Notes: generated by a model not told the origin, from the letters alone. Positions 1 through 17,343 are shown, counted from the first letter of the stretch. The stretch: DNA of 64,000 nucleotides from Rotaria sp. Silwood1 (GCA_905250075.1 CAJNOP010000013.1:2977871-3041870), one strand, 5' to 3'. Program-made: numbers and translations.

Positions 1-1065
1 ATCAGATCTACCGATAGAAAAAATTTCAAATTCGAAACTTTTTATTAAATTGTGTTTTTTTCTAATACTTCCTTGTCTGATAAAAAAATCAACAAAACTC
101 TCATAACTCTATAAAAAAAAGCCTTATGTGCTCGAATGACTTTTAGGTTATTTTAATCGAGATGTTTTCTCTATATAATCAAAATATGAACTCAACAAGG
201 AGGAATCACTTCTATGATTTCTTTGTTAGTAATAAGTATTATGCGTAAAAGTAATGCTCTTATAAGTTTTCGATCTATAGAAGAAAACTTTTCTTGTTTT
301 TTTACATCTTATGATCGACGGAATTTCAAAGTAGATTTATGAACCGTCGCCATTGTGTAAGATCTCCTCTACCTTGGGATAAAGTCTCACAGTGTAAATA
401 GTCGATAAACTACTTTTTCTTTTCGAGAATTCTGCTATGCGTGACCAGAAAAGATAAACAGAGAAAAAGCGAAAAAATATTTTTCACTTTTTCTGAAAGA
501 AAATCTAGTTTTCAAGCAGAAGATGACGGAAGTCATTGAAAACTTCTGACAAAAAACACGGTGCTAAATAAAAAATCTTATTATTTATGAAAGACTCGAT
601 TTAAAAGCTATCCTTCTATGCATTGATCTTAATATTGATCATTGTGACGGAAATGGGTTCTTTGGAGACCTTCATATTTCCCAAAAAAGATTTAAATTAG
701 ATGCTTTTACATCCTCATTGTTGTAACTTTTGATACTTCTTTCTAATGTGATTGTTTCGAAAAAAGAAACAACAAAGAATCGAATACCTTGCATATGTTT
801 CTATAAAATTAGATATTTTTGTCCAATAAGAAATCTTCTAATAAGATGTATTTATCAGTGCAAAATCAATCAATGAAGGTCCTATATCACAGTCATGTAA
901 ACATCAAGCAGTAGTCAACACAACTTGACAAAAATATTTCTCAAATAGATTGAACTATAGATAATATCATTTCAGTGTTATATCATACTCGACTCTTATT
1001 TCTTTGATATTAAAATACAAAACTAATTTCAAGTAATTAGAAACATTTGTATCACGAAACCTTAC
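1..1065. other. long intron or downstream part of the ABCA gene; no exon recognised
   Basis: The last exon of the minus-strand ABCA gene that I can place ends at 1066 with a good donor, GTAAGG. The next exon should lie at lower coordinates. I could not find a convincing one in 1-1065, so this is probably a long intron whose next exon is outside the window. No repeat or RNA gene was recognised here. Confidence 0.5.
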
Positions 1066-2399
1066 CTGATACTAATATTACTTTCTTCGAATGGAAAGCT
1101 AACATTAAGTATTTCTAGACGATCACGAAGTTTTAGTACTGTTTGAACAATCTAAAACACATAAATTTCTATTTAAAAATTCAAACAATAAAAACAGACC
1201 ACCTTGATGTCATTTATAAGTGGTACCATATCAGCCTAAATAAAACATAAATAAAAAGAAACCTAATTAAAATCTGGTTTTTTGTTACAAAAAATATTTC
1301 ATTAAGTTGTTGTTGTACACTAATTAAAAACATTTTTAAATCAATCGCTGATAAATTATTACATAAAAAATTTATTGTTTCATTTATTTGTATTGAATTA
1401 ACTAAAAACGTTCTATTAAATTCTCCATCAACACAAAATGATTGTTGAATATTTATTTCCGATTGATAGAACTAAAATAAATGAAAATTAATTGAAAAAA
1501 TCTATTTAATTCTTTTCGTTTTGATTTACAAAAGAAAAATTTCCTTGTATAAATGCAAAATAGATTTTTGATGCTATTTCTAAATTTGATAATGAATTTT
1601 GAGTTTCATTCATAAACCAGTATTGATAAAAATTTGATAAATTAATTGGATTGGCAAAAAGTTCTGTAATTATTATTATTGGTATTGATTGATTAAAATC
1701 ATCGACGCTTTTATTTGCCCAAATAGAACCTTTATTATTATTTTTTAAATAAAGAAAAAAAAAATCAATATTTGATCACACTCAAATGTATATTTCTTAC
1801 CATTCCAAATATTCGTTAAAATATCAAATGATTTTATTTGCGAAAAAAGTTCACTTAAATCACTAGATACTTCATCGTCATTGACAATAATCGAAAGAGT
1901 ATCAGTTACATTTAAAATTAGATTCCAAAATCTTGTAAAGAAAACAAACAAAAACTTATTTAATTAAAAAAAGAAGAAAAAAAACCAACGATTTTGCATC
2001 ATTGAATTGATCCGTTCTTTTCGATTGATTATAACATGTATTATTATATCGACAAATATAACTTTGTAATGCAGGTAAAAATCCTGTTGATCCAAGATAT
2101 TTTGGATCATTATGACCTGAATAAATTCAGTCAAAAAAAAAGACTAACTCATTAGAGAATAAAACCAAACAAACTTACAAGCATCATAATGCAATGTTAA
2201 ATTTCTTGTTCGTACCCACATAAGAATAAAAAATAAAAACAGAGGCCATATTAATTCGAATATTACTCGAGGCTATATATAGAACAAATTAGAGATTAAA
2301 TTCTGTGTGTTTTTTACTCGATTTTTAACATACCCATCGTCGCCGTCGAATAGTAAAATTTTTCCATAAAACTAAATGAATCTGTCGATGAATATCCAT
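1066..2399 (-). CDS. ABCA-type lipid transporter, N-terminal part (3' end outside window)
   Basis: Eight exons on the minus strand: 2399-2334, 2272-2179, 2116-1990, 1931-1801, 1729-1530, 1471-1289, 1235-1203 and 1151-1066. Phases join correctly with introns of about 50-75 bp. The product starts MDIHRQIHLVLWKNFTIRRR and continues with a first membrane segment (FELIWPLFLFFILMWVR) ending at HYDAC. A long extracellular stretch follows with TGFLPALQSYICRYNNTC and several N-x-S/T sites. This order (cytosolic basic start, one membrane helix, conserved Cys, large ectodomain 1) is that of full ABCA exporters of the ABCA1/4/7 type, which move phospholipid or sterol across the plasma membrane. The ATP-binding cassettes are not in the window. 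The exon 3 donor (GTTGGT) is unusual and was chosen because it alone keeps the frame. The subfamily assignment beyond ABCA is not secure. Confidence 0.82.
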
Positions 2400-4205
2400 T
2401 TTATCATAAACACTAAGAAAATAATTTAACAAATTTCATGATATAACATCGTTATTTCTTGTTGGCAGTGTTTCTTTGCTTTTGAAAAAAAAAATATAAT
2501 AAATCTAATTTATGTGACACGTATAGCTAATTGTGCTGAATAGAGCAAGTATCGCTTATCTATCATCTTTGTTATGAAAAACTTGAAATTGAATATTTCC
2601 TCTATTTAAGTGTGAAATTACAATATAATGCTTAAAAAATTATTAAGCAATTTATGTATGATTATTTTCAAGGTATCCTACTACAAAATTAGGAGATATT
2701 TATGAAAAAAAAACAAGTGTAGAGTACAAGTGTCATGCTGACAATGACATTACAAAAATGAAAAGTAAATTATGCTTTAAAAACAACACTGTATGCCTGC
2801 TGTAAAAAGAGAAGGACTAATTTACATTATTACTCACTGTTGTTCTCAGTTCTCTTACATGATGTTTTCTCTATCTTTCTTTCTTTTGACATATAGTTCT
2901 TAGATGGAACTACACTGATGAGAAAACATCGCCTATCGACCTGATATTATGCCCATAAGAAAGTTTCTGAAGAGAATATAAAAGCTTATTAGGATTTGTC
3001 TCAATGCGCTAAGCTTACCAAGTCATTATAATCTTACTGAGTTATTTTTTATCTTTAACACGATATCTGTGAAGCAACTGAAGTAGAAAATTTCAAATTG
3101 AAATTTTGCCTATCAGTTGATCTTCTGGACCTTATAGTGTTTTAAAGAGTTTAGCTTAAAGAGATGTGTTCTTCTTGAGATGTATGTTACAAGGAAAGGT
3201 AAGAAAACTCAATGTTTTCAACATTTGATATCTTAGAAATAATACATTCATTTAGACTGAACAGCAATATTGCTTTCATTTTGAATGAGTCTCATCGGAT
3301 AAAGCATTCAACTCGGCACTAATTACGATAAGAAAAAAACTAACAGTACCTTTTCTTTATTATTCAATTGCACATCATTGGTATATTTGCCTAAAGGTTG
3401 GTTGTGTCCATTAGCTTATTGACTAAGAGAAAGTCATAGGATTCAGTTGCAATAAATCTTCCGAAAGCAATCAATAGTGCTTTTCAAAATTAACAAAAAA
3501 TATGCATGTGGTATATTCAACAAATATTGACTATCTGAGAAGTTCGTAGCACACTATTCTTTAAACATTATTTATTGCTTCGTTGAGTATCATTTATTAG
3601 ATTTTGAATCAAAAAATTACCATTAAAGTCAAAACTAATCTTAGACACGGAATCAGCATCGGAAATGGATTCGATTTAAATGGTTTTCAAAATGTTTTTT
3701 TTGAACGCTTTTTTCCGTCGAAAAAGTCACCTAGATGATAAGCATCAGAATTCTATCAAAAACAGAATTAGTCACACTGTTTCTTTTTTTATTTAATCAT
3801 CTGTCATTTAAGATTTAATAACATGTCATAAACTTTGACATTGATTTCAACTGTCTAACCAACTTCTTCTTAGATTTCTATTTCTCATTGACAAATGATG
3901 CGTAGGTCTAGATAAATATTTTTTTCAACGAAAGAAAACATTCGAAAAAAAGAATTAAAATGCATATAAATCAACTCTGTGTTCAATACTAGTTTTAAAT
4001 TTCGTATTGGTTTATGTGCTTCGAACTACTCAGGTAGCCAATATTTGTTGAGTTTGAAAGACAAATGATTTTGTAGCTTTTGAAAAGTTCTATCGATTGC
4101 TATATAAAGATTTACGTCAACTACGTTCTCTGAATTTCTCTCAGCAACAAATCTACGGGTAAAACCAAGTTTTTAAGAAAGATACCGCCGACTGACACTT
4201 ACATA
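2400..4205. other. intergenic, nothing recognised
   Basis: Upstream flank of the ABCA gene. Both strands are full of stops. I saw no coding exon, RNA gene or clear repeat. Confidence 0.5.
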
Positions 4206-5045
4206 ATGGACGACAAGAACCAGAAAAAGTTTTTCAATAGACTTATTCATGTGGTAAGTGATGCAAGGTTAAATGCTCTGTCTGATGAGACTAATACGAA
4301 ATAAAAGCACTATTATAGTATAAATTTATTAGCAAGATATCTGACGACGTCGGTAATAAGAAATGAAAGGTGGCACTACTGAGCCTTGTAACCTACAACC
4401 GACCGAACCAGTTTAAAATGACTATTCAACGACTTACCGTAATATTCTTCATTGAATCATGAATAAATTTCAATAATCTGCGAACGGTGAGATTTGAGAC
4501 TCTATGTGGTCCGATTCTTTCTTATTGTTGAAGCAAATATCACTAGTCTTAATTAATTTTTGAAGAACAACAAGATAAAATGCAAAGAATAAAGGTATTT
4601 TGAAGTTAGCATAGAAAAGGAAGAGCAAATGCTTCAGTGAGTAGTTTGTTGAAGACTTATGATCTCGTCCGTCTGAAATGGCAGAAAAAAATAGATGACA
4701 AATAATAAAGGAAAATGTTTCGTCTTTCTTCTCACCATCTCTGCAGATCTTTTTAGTGTAAAAAATAGAATAAGAAAAGGAAAAAAATATCAACCAAGTT
4801 AATTGAGATAGATGACGGTAGTCGTTGATCACATGAAAAATAGAAGATTTTTATTCGTTCGATCGAAGTTTCTATCATATGTCAGAACATTCATAACTTC
4901 ATTCATCTATGATGAAACTAATCGTCATGATTTGATGAGAATGTTACCATTGATTCATAAGAATCTTATGCTGATTCATGATTATTTTTTAGTTTATCAT
5001 TTAAAATATGAACAACATATTGTAAAAATATATTTATTAACATAG
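4206..5045 (+). CDS. possible small two-exon gene, unknown product
   Basis: A candidate first exon at 4206-4253 encodes MDDKNQKKFFNRLIHV and ends exactly at a strong donor, GTAAGTG. A candidate second exon at 4812-5045 follows an AG and reads in the same phase (phase 0) for 77 codons, for 93 residues in total. The second exon has the codon style of real genes in this window, with many AAT, GAT and CAT codons, and includes FIYDETNRHDLMRM. I recognise no domain. The intron would be 558 bp with a weak polypyrimidine tract. It could equally be a pseudogene fragment or a chance ORF. Confidence 0.25.
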
Positions 5046-5851
5046 TTTAATTTATTAATTTTTAATCAATATTTATCAACGTTTTTAATTCAGTTGAAAT
5101 AATATGAATTAAAACAAAACAGAAATAAACAAAGCATGACTTGAGTGAAATCACAAAACTATTAAACGAAGTATGTTTATTGTTTTATAATTACTTTTAT
5201 TATCTTTTTTTTTGATGAATGCTATCGGAAATGTAACTAGGAACTAATACGAAAGACTTTCAATTTGGTTGAAATTGACATCTATTCAGAGTAGTTTATA
5301 GAAAATCTCACTTAATGAATTTGTATTGTTAATTCATTTTAAACTCAATTATAGATAACAATAAATGATTAGAGTTCAGCGTAAGGTTAGATTCAAATAA
5401 AAAAAAATTCATATAATTTATCGTTAACAAGATGAAGGAACTGCAAATGGAATCGATAAGAATTTTCGATGATACATATTAATCAAATATTAGATCTCAA
5501 AGCTTTATCACTAATTGATAGTTCACTACTGACGAGTATCAATTACGATAAAATGAAATGATTTATATCGATCAGTCAACATTTTATTAGTTCTATATTT
5601 CAATAACACAAGATTATGCTGATTTCACAAAACAGTCTGATTTATATGACATAAAAATAAAATACATTATTGAGACAGATAAAAAATTCAGTTTAGTAAC
5701 TGCGTAAATATTTTATCAAAAACATTGGGTTATATCCATATCAAAGAATATTTAACTAATATTAATTTATAGATTTCTTTTTTAGATAATGTGTTGCTTT
5801 TTATCATTATTTTAATAGTCGATTTTGTTGTCTATACGTATATAATTTAAA
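5046..5851. other. intergenic, upstream of the Josephin gene
   Basis: Very AT-rich. A pyrimidine-rich stretch ending in TTTTTTAG lies near 5785, about 65 nt before the next start codon, and could be a 5' splice acceptor. Nothing else was recognised. Confidence 0.4.
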
Positions 5852-6403
5852 ATGAATCATGAAGAAATGAAATTATATCATGAAAAACAAAAATTACAAT
5901 TATGTGCTTTACATGCGTTAAATAGTCTTTTTCAAAGAAAAATTTTTAATAAAGATATGCTTGATTCAATTGTACATGGATATGATAAATCATTATTTTG
6001 GAATGAATATTCAACATTTTATACGGGTAATTATGATTTAAGAATTATTGTTGATGCATTAAAACTTCAAGGTTATACAATACGTATTATTGCTAGTACA
6101 GAATCTTTTAATACAATTAATTTTAAAGATTGTTTTGGTTTATTATTAAATATAACTGTTGAACGACCATTTTTTGATCGTTTACCTATTGTACGTTCAT
6201 TGACAAAACCTGGACGTCATTGGTTAACTATAAAAAGTATTGATGGAGAACAATATTATAATTTTGATTCAAAATTATCTCGACCAAAATTAATTGGTAA
6301 TCAAAATAATTTAATCGACTATTTAAATACATTTGATCGTGCTCAAACTCATATATTTCTTGTTATTGAAGAAGCATCAGTAGACGAATTTGAACAGCAA
6401 TAG
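5852..6403 (+). CDS. Josephin-domain deubiquitinase (JOSD1/2-like)
   Basis: Single-exon gene of 183 residues, the usual size of JOSD1/JOSD2. The whole protein is one Josephin domain, a cysteine protease fold that cleaves ubiquitin chains. The catalytic Cys is C18 in QLCALHALNSLFQ. The catalytic His is H123 in GRHWLTIK. The third catalytic position is N137 in YYNFDSKL. The family signature TGNYDLRIIVDAL (residues 58-70) is also present. There is no C-terminal UIM or polyglutamine tract, so it is a short JOSD and not ataxin-3. The start is the first in-frame ATG and places the YHEKQ motif at residue 9, as in relatives. A polyadenylation signal AATAAA lies at 6510-6515. The lack of introns is unusual for this window and may mean a retrocopy, but all catalytic residues are intact. 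Confidence 0.93.
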   Translation: MNHEEMKLYHEKQKLQLCALHALNSLFQRKIFNKDMLDSIVHGYDKSLFWNEYSTFYTGNYDLRIIVDALKLQGYTIRIIASTESFNTINFKDCFGLLLNITVERPFFDRLPIVRSLTKPGRHWLTIKSIDGEQYYNFDSKLSRPKLIGNQNNLIDYLNTFDRAQTHIFLVIEEASVDEFEQQ

Positions 6404-7457
6404 AAACAGTTAAAAAAATTGTCCTTGTTGTTTTTTTTTGTTTTGTTTTGCATTTCTCTATCAAATCCATCTGCCACAGTCAACTGTACTGATGTTCATT
6501 CTGCTATATAATAAATCTAAATACATATATATATATATACATATGTATAAAGACAATATCTAAACAATATTTTCCATAGTAGTGCAAAATATTCGAGTAA
6601 ATGAAAGATTATCAAATAAGTTATTCATGTCTTTTCAAGCAATAACATTGTGTCTTGATTGTTTTCAGTATTATTCTATTACGAGATAAGGAAACATCGG
6701 AGTATAGCAATCAAATCGTTGAAATGAAAGACTGTACTAAATTCTTTCTGTTTTCTTGAAGAATATTCGAGTAACCATCGATGATATTGCTTATTTTGGT
6801 AACTGTCCAATTTTTCATATAGTTCGAATATTCAATTAAATAAAGTAAATTTTATCTTGATAATCGGTATTTTTGTGCCGACAATTGTCGTGTAAGATCT
6901 CTTTCGATTTACCAAATTGATTCAACATTACTCTTTGTGAACACTTCTTGTTTTAGTTAATTTGATTTGCAATTTGTATAAATATATCGATAGAGTCGCA
7001 ATGTTTAATTTCGAAATTGTTACCTTTAATATGTTTCAATTATGATTCTATTTTAATAATCTTTTTTTTTTTAACTTTCGTGACATAAAATGATTATTTT
7101 CTATAGAATGATGACCTTCAAATACAATTATTTTCTTATTGTCGCGTGATAATAAAAAAAATGATGACTGTTAATATAGCTGTCGAGTAATTATTTAGTG
7201 ACAGTATTCAGTTGTCTACATTTGGCCTCTATTGCCGTGCTATTTAGAAAAATACTTTGTTGCAAGTTTGTGATATTATAGTGGCCAGCTATCTGTAGAA
7301 AAAAGACTATTAACGTACAGAGCAATGATAAGAAGATTCGTCGTATGATAAATAAGTCTTAAAATATCTGGTACAGGACGATGTAATTTTGACCCCGGTC
7401 TAAAAGGAAATTATATCAAAATTTCTTACATTCTCATTTGTCTGTTTTTTTTTTTGT
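6404..7457. other. 3' UTR and intergenic
   Basis: Contains the 3' UTR and AATAAA (6510-6515) of the Josephin gene and an (AT)n run near 6525-6545. Nothing else was recognised before the TTAA-flanked element. Confidence 0.5.
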
Positions 7458-8796
7458 TTAAGGAGGGGGAGAGTATTCTCCCAAATATGCCCTCAAACTT
7501 TGCCAGTTTGTAGAGAATACCTTCAATGGTATGCCTCTGAAATAAAAAAAGATTTGGTTAACTATTGGCTGAGTTATTAATTAATTAAGTTCAAAATTAA
7601 TTAAATATTTTGGATTGAGAAGCACTTTTTAAAAATTTTCCAGTATTTCATATCAATGTTAAATTTAGTTCATTCTAATGTAGCTTTGTAGAAAAATATT
7701 TGTAGATATAGTTTCATGCTAAAAAATCTTAAATATGACTTTCTTTTGTGCCGTTTAATCACTAATTAGTCATAATTAATACTAATTAGTGAGACTCTAG
7801 TGCAAAAAGTAAATCTTCCTAATGTTCAAATAAATTAAAAAAATCCGTGCAATATACCATTCGATATAGATTTTTGAGGTCTATCGATTGCTCAACCCAT
7901 TTTTTCTAAAAGCTTCCATTTTCGAAAAAAAAAATTCGATATCATGGATAACATGCTAAAAAATCGGCTCGTATTTGGCGATTGTGACCAATATATTTTC
8001 ATTTATGGTCAAAATGAATATGATATTCGAAATCAACATCAAAAACTGAGTCAGATAATATATATTTTTGCACAGCAAATTTCTGTCAAAATTACACCTG
8101 TATTCCCTCTCAGCTTTTTCAAACTATTTCGTCCGTGAACACTACGGCATACATTTTTGAAAAATATTTTTTTTTGTTTGACAGGAAAAAAATATATATT
8201 TCTGACTCAGTTTTTGATGTTGATTTCGAATATCATATTCATTTTGACCATAAATGAAAATATATTGGCCACAATCGCCAAATACGAGCCGATTTTTTAG
8301 CATGTTATCCATGATATCGAATTTTTTTTTTCGAAAATGGAAGCTTTTAGAAGAAATGGGTTGAGCAATCGATAGACCTCAAAAATCTATATCGAATGGT
8401 ATATTGCACGGATTTTTTTAATTTATTTGAACATTAGGAAGATTTACTTTTTGCACTAGAGTCTCACTAATTAGTATTAATTATGACTAATTAGTGATTA
8501 AACGGCACAAAAGAAAGTCATATTTAAGATTTTTTAGCATGAAACTATATCTACAAATATTTTTCTACAAAGCTACATTAGAATGAACTAAATTTAACAT
8601 TGATATGAAATACTGGAAAATTTTTAAAAAGTGCTTCTCAATCCAAAATATTTAATTAATTTTGAACTTAATTAATTAATAACTCAGCCAATATTTAACT
8701 AAATCGTTGTTTATTTCATAGGCATACAATTGAAGGTATTCTCTACAAACTGGCAAAGTTTGAGGGTATGTTTTGGGGAAACACTCCCTCCCTTAA
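7458..8796. mobile_element. non-autonomous inverted-repeat transposon with TTAA target duplication
   Basis: The left arm (7462-8070) and right arm (8188-8792) are reverse complements over about 605 bp with only scattered substitutions. They surround a loop of about 117 bp. The element starts GGAGGGGGAG and ends ACTCCCTCCC. It is bordered on both sides by TTAA (7458-7461 and 8793-8796), as expected for a target-site duplication of the piggyBac kind. It has no transposase, and the only open frames are short mirror images in the two arms. TTAA duplications are established for piggyBac-like elements. Assigning this element to that superfamily is inference, since the terminal bases are not the usual piggyBac CCC/GGG form. 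Confidence 0.85.
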
Positions 8797-9530
8797 TTGA
8801 GTTGAAGATTGTTATTTTATTTTTGGTCCAAATCTCAATTAGATATACATTCAAACCGGTTGGATCATTTTTGACTTAATGAAGAAAAATGTACTTACTT
8901 ACTGAATCATATGACACAACATTTTTTCGTTAGTAGGAAATTGACGTAGGAGGACGATATTAAAGAATGTCAAAAGAGAGATTACGTCAACATGATTAGA
9001 GTATGGACTAGAAGCAATCAAAAAAAACAAACCCAATGAACTTGAGTTTTTTTTCAGCTTCCTTTCAAACTTTCATTCCAATAAACCGTTCATTGGATCG
9101 TTCTTCGTTTGATTGTCAAAGGTTGACATTTTGCCATAACAAAAGTTTGAAAAACTCAAATAATGCTATTGCATATATGCCTAATCCCAATAACATTCTA
9201 TTATTCATTTCAATTTCGATCGATATTTATTATAAAAAATAATCTAGAAGTTCTATCTCAATTAGTTCAATATCAACTATCATTTTATTTCAGCGAAACA
9301 TTTTTTTCTCCAATTATAAAGGAAATAGTTAACTAATAAATTTTCAAGGATGTTGAACTATGCATATCAGAATAAAACATTTCTTTAGTTATATTTTTGC
9401 TGAAAATTTCATAAACTTTAAATTAAAAAAAGTCATTGAAATATAATCGGATTTTTTTTTCTTTATTCTTCTTTTGTTATTTTAAACGATGTTCACGTTT
9501 TTTCTTTTGGATGAACAAAAAAAGAACTGT
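8797..9530. other. intergenic, nothing recognised
   Basis: Flank between the TTAA element and the 3' end of the ubiquitin-L40 gene. A short open frame at 9036-9242 has no recognisable family and no coding signature. Confidence 0.5.
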
Positions 9531-10193
<663 letters not shown>

Positions 10194-12070
10194 GATAAAT
10201 GTTAACAAAATTTCTAGAAAAACAGAAAAAAGATTCAATGAAATTAAGCAATTCTTATTGGCAAATGATCAGTATTATTATTAAACCGACCATATGTTGA
10301 ATGTTTAGAGACCTATGGTACTATTGGTTGAAAGAAAAAAAACACACATAAATTTTTTCTTTTATAAAAATAAAACTAATACAAATTAAAAATCAATTCT
10401 TTTAGATTAAGATTTTTTTTTTTATAAACGATAGTAGCGCTTAGTGATAAATGGAAGTTTAGAAAATATAATCTGGATTTCACCAGATGATTTCCCGACG
10501 TGAATGACTCATCGAATGAATTCAACAAGGAATTCCATCAGATGCACTTACGTATTTCGTATAGTTTTATAATTCTACAGCAGAAAAAAATTAGGCATAT
10601 AGCTTACAACGTCGTTAAATCATATTATTTTCTATTTTGATAGTATCATTCACTAACGCCATCTATCAAATTGTTCAAAATACCCGTTCTAAGATGACCT
10701 TTTCTACAAATAATATTAAGATCCTCTTAATGCGGAAGATATTTATATATGAATCTTGAATAATGGTCCAATTATTAACTATTCTTTATGAAATACACGT
10801 TGAAATAAACATTGGAAAACAGACACGTTTAATGTAATAGTCAGTCGATCAAGCGTGTGATAATCAATGAGACGCTTCGTGTTAAGGATTTGTTCCGATA
10901 GAAAAAAAATGTCTTGATTGTACTGCTCTCTATTTTTTTTCTTGGAAGTGGTTCTTGACAGAACGGCACGAGCATGTCGATGCCTCTTATGAGCTTATGG
11001 TATTATGTTTCTTTTTCTAAATGTCAATTGTATTTTGTAAACAAAGTTGTGATTTAATCATCGTTTCAAGATTTCAACTAAACATCACTATTAACAAGTG
11101 TATTTTGTAAGAAAGAAATAGCTTTTAGTATCATTGATAGTGCGCCAAATAAGTATTTCTTTTTTGTTTCAAAGAGGTATAAATAGGTTTCATTCGATAA
11201 TTGATTTCTTTTTCTAATGTTTAACATATTTTTTTATTCGTGACTATGAAATCAATGATATTAATTAATATTTCATTACTACAAAAAAAGCAACGAGCAT
11301 ATTTTCTATGAAATTATAGGTAAAATTGCTTTAGTCTACGATAGAAAAAATGTTAATGTTTCAAGAGAAAAGAACAAATATGAGACAATTGACTTTAACA
11401 ACTTTAAATGTCTTCCTCATTGCTTTAACAACCCACTAACGTTGATAAATCAAACGCTTAATAATCCACTTTATAAGACTAAAAGAGAATATTGAATAGA
11501 TTAGTCTATGTGATCGTACTTAGTTGTGCAGAGTTTAAATAACTTCTATATATTACTTGATATGTATACAGACTTCAATTAGAGTTTCATTTAAACATTA
11601 AGTATATTTGAGATTATATTGTACCTTTGCTCCTTCAGATATCATATACGATAGAGATATTTGTGTTATTAGTTAATAAGATAGGACATATTTTGATCAA
11701 ACTAACAAATTTGAAATACAAACTATCTTTAACGTACAGGAACCAAGATGTTTGAATTTTAAGTTATATGTAAGGTGATCGTAATTGAAAATTTCAGCAA
11801 ATTTATTTTTTTTTTCGATTGTTGGATTGAGTGCATCGAGTTGAATAAAAAAAAAAAATTTTTGTAACAATTAGAATGTTAGGCCATTTTTCTCTAATAT
11901 TTGAGAATAACGATATCTTAGATAATTTTTGTTAAACGGTTTTGATTTTGATTTGAAACAAACTTTTTCGTATGCAACTCGATGAGTTCTATCTAACCGT
12001 TATGAAAAACAAATCTGTTCAAATTTATAATTGCGAGTACTTTACATCTATCATAAAAATCGAATATCCC
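10194..12070. other. intergenic, nothing recognised
   Basis: Upstream flank of the ubiquitin-L40 gene. AT-rich, with no exon-like open frame, RNA gene or clear repeat recognised. Confidence 0.45.
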
Positions 12071-12638
12071 GGTCATAAATTTGTCACCTTCTAGATTGTA
12101 CTTTCAACGGCTTCGAAGACTATGTTATGTGAGAGATCTATCACGTTTAGATGTTTCGATTAATAGCTATGGTACCTGCAATTATTATTTTTATAATCAG
12201 AATATGAAAAGTAGTATTAGCGTAGATCGACACAATTCTTCATGATCTACAAGAGGGCGTAGTAATCATATTTATTTTAAACTTCTCTCTTAGATTGGAC
12301 AGGGTCAAATGAGTAAGATATCGTACTCATATGATCCTGGATAATCTAAGAGAAAAGTCAAAAATGTAAATATGAATAACATGTTATCTTATAGTGCATG
12401 AAAAAGTGCGTCTGTCTACGCTATTATGATTCACATTGACTTTACAGAAGAAAAATGACAGGTACTCTAGCTATTAATCAAAACATCCTAAAATCATAGA
12501 CGACCTTAAGGTCACGTAGTCCTTGAAATTTGTTTTTCTTTCTGCATTCAATAAAAACAAAGTAAGTGGGCAGAATTTCGTCTTCTATCTTTCTAACCTA
12601 TTGAAAATGAAATCTACAAGAGTGACGGATTTATGACC
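12071..12638. repeat. decayed fold-back (inverted-repeat) element
   Basis: The left arm (12071-12315) is matched in reverse complement by the right arm (12324-12638), with an 8-bp loop. Paired blocks include GGTCATAAAT/ATTTATGACC at the outer ends, GATTAATAGCTA/TAGCTATTAATC, TTAGCGTAGA/TCTACGCTA, and CTCTTAGATT/AATCTAAGAG next to the loop. The right arm has an extra segment of roughly 60-70 bp. Identity is about 70% by eye, so the element is old. No coding content was seen. Confidence 0.7.
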
Positions 12639-13318
12639 TTATCTAGCGGTGTCCTTTATTAGTATGATGATGAAAGCTTTAATTTGATTCAAATATATAT
12701 AATTTTATTAACTAATAACACATACATCTTCACTGTTAGAAAAAGTTAATGAAATAGACTAACAACATCAGTAAATCAAATTTAATTGTTGTTCTTGAAA
12801 TACACTAGTTCAAAGTCTTATCTTACGATGTATATTTTGAAAATTGACATTAAGAAAACAAGAACAGACATAAATGAAATTAACTAATATGATTATTCGC
12901 AATTTACCAATCTTGAATCAGATTATAAATCCATTTGATGATAATATAAAAGTATTTTACTACTTCATAAGATTGATGTTTTGGATTTTTTTCTTCTACT
13001 TTTTCCACGCATTTATATTTAATAATCATATTGTACTTAACAAAAAAACAGGTTTGATTTTTTCGTATCATGTTGTAAAATTCTGAGATTAGTCCGATAA
13101 GTACAAATATAAACATATATATATATGTATGTCGAATATCAAAAAAATGAAACGTCTTTGGCGTTGATAATTTGGGATGCAAAGCAACCCTAATAAATTG
13201 TTAATAACTGTCGTGGTTAGCTTATGTTTGTGATAAAAATAAACATAGTAAATAATATTTTGTTGTTTTAATTGATATTTTGAATTTAATTATTTAGATT
13301 TAAAAAGAAATTTATGAA
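12639..13318. other. intergenic and 5' flank of the nucleotidase gene
   Basis: Short open frames here on both strands have no family resemblance. A consensus acceptor TTATTTAG ends at 13297, 21 nt before the nucleotidase start codon. It may be a trans-splice or 5' UTR intron acceptor. Confidence 0.45.
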
Positions 13319-16840
<3,522 letters not shown>

Positions 16841-17343
16841 AAAGATTTTGATCTAATTCCTACTTTTTTTTGTCTTTTTAGTTTTATCTTTTTATAAAGT
16901 AGTTAGATTTTGTTGTTGTTATTGTGTTCATTAAATAATAAAAGATCAAAATGTGTAAGTGTATTCTTTCCATCTGATAATATATATTTATTTCATTCTT
17001 TTAACAATTATCTTTATTATTACTGCAAATTAAAGCGGAAGTCTCAAATTAATATTAAACCTAGAAAATAAAATGATTCGATATTTTCCAAATAATCAAT
17101 AGTATTATTTATTGAGTTTGCAATCTTATCTTACACATATACAGCATATTATTTAGGATTTAAACTACTAAGAGTTTTTAATAAAAACGTAATCACAATC
17201 ATTTCATAGAAAATTGAAATTATAACTGAAAAACTGATCAACAATATTAGTCTGTATTTGTCATGGTTTGTAAACACGACTTAAGAGTAGCGTGAGAGAA
17301 CATCGAGGCGAGAAATACATTTTGTATCCAATGCTAGAATTGA
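16841..17343. other. 3' UTR of the nucleotidase gene and intergenic
   Basis: Contains AATAAA at 16937-16942. Nothing else was recognised. Confidence 0.5.

Noticed and set aside
7944..8138. 64-codon open frame in the left arm of the TTAA element
   Set aside because: It is mirrored in the right arm and resembles no transposase; it is part of the terminal repeat.
12874..13182. Overlapping open frames of 70 and 92 codons on opposite strands
   Set aside because: Hydrophobic AT-rich translations with no family, no splice context and mutual overlap; likely chance.
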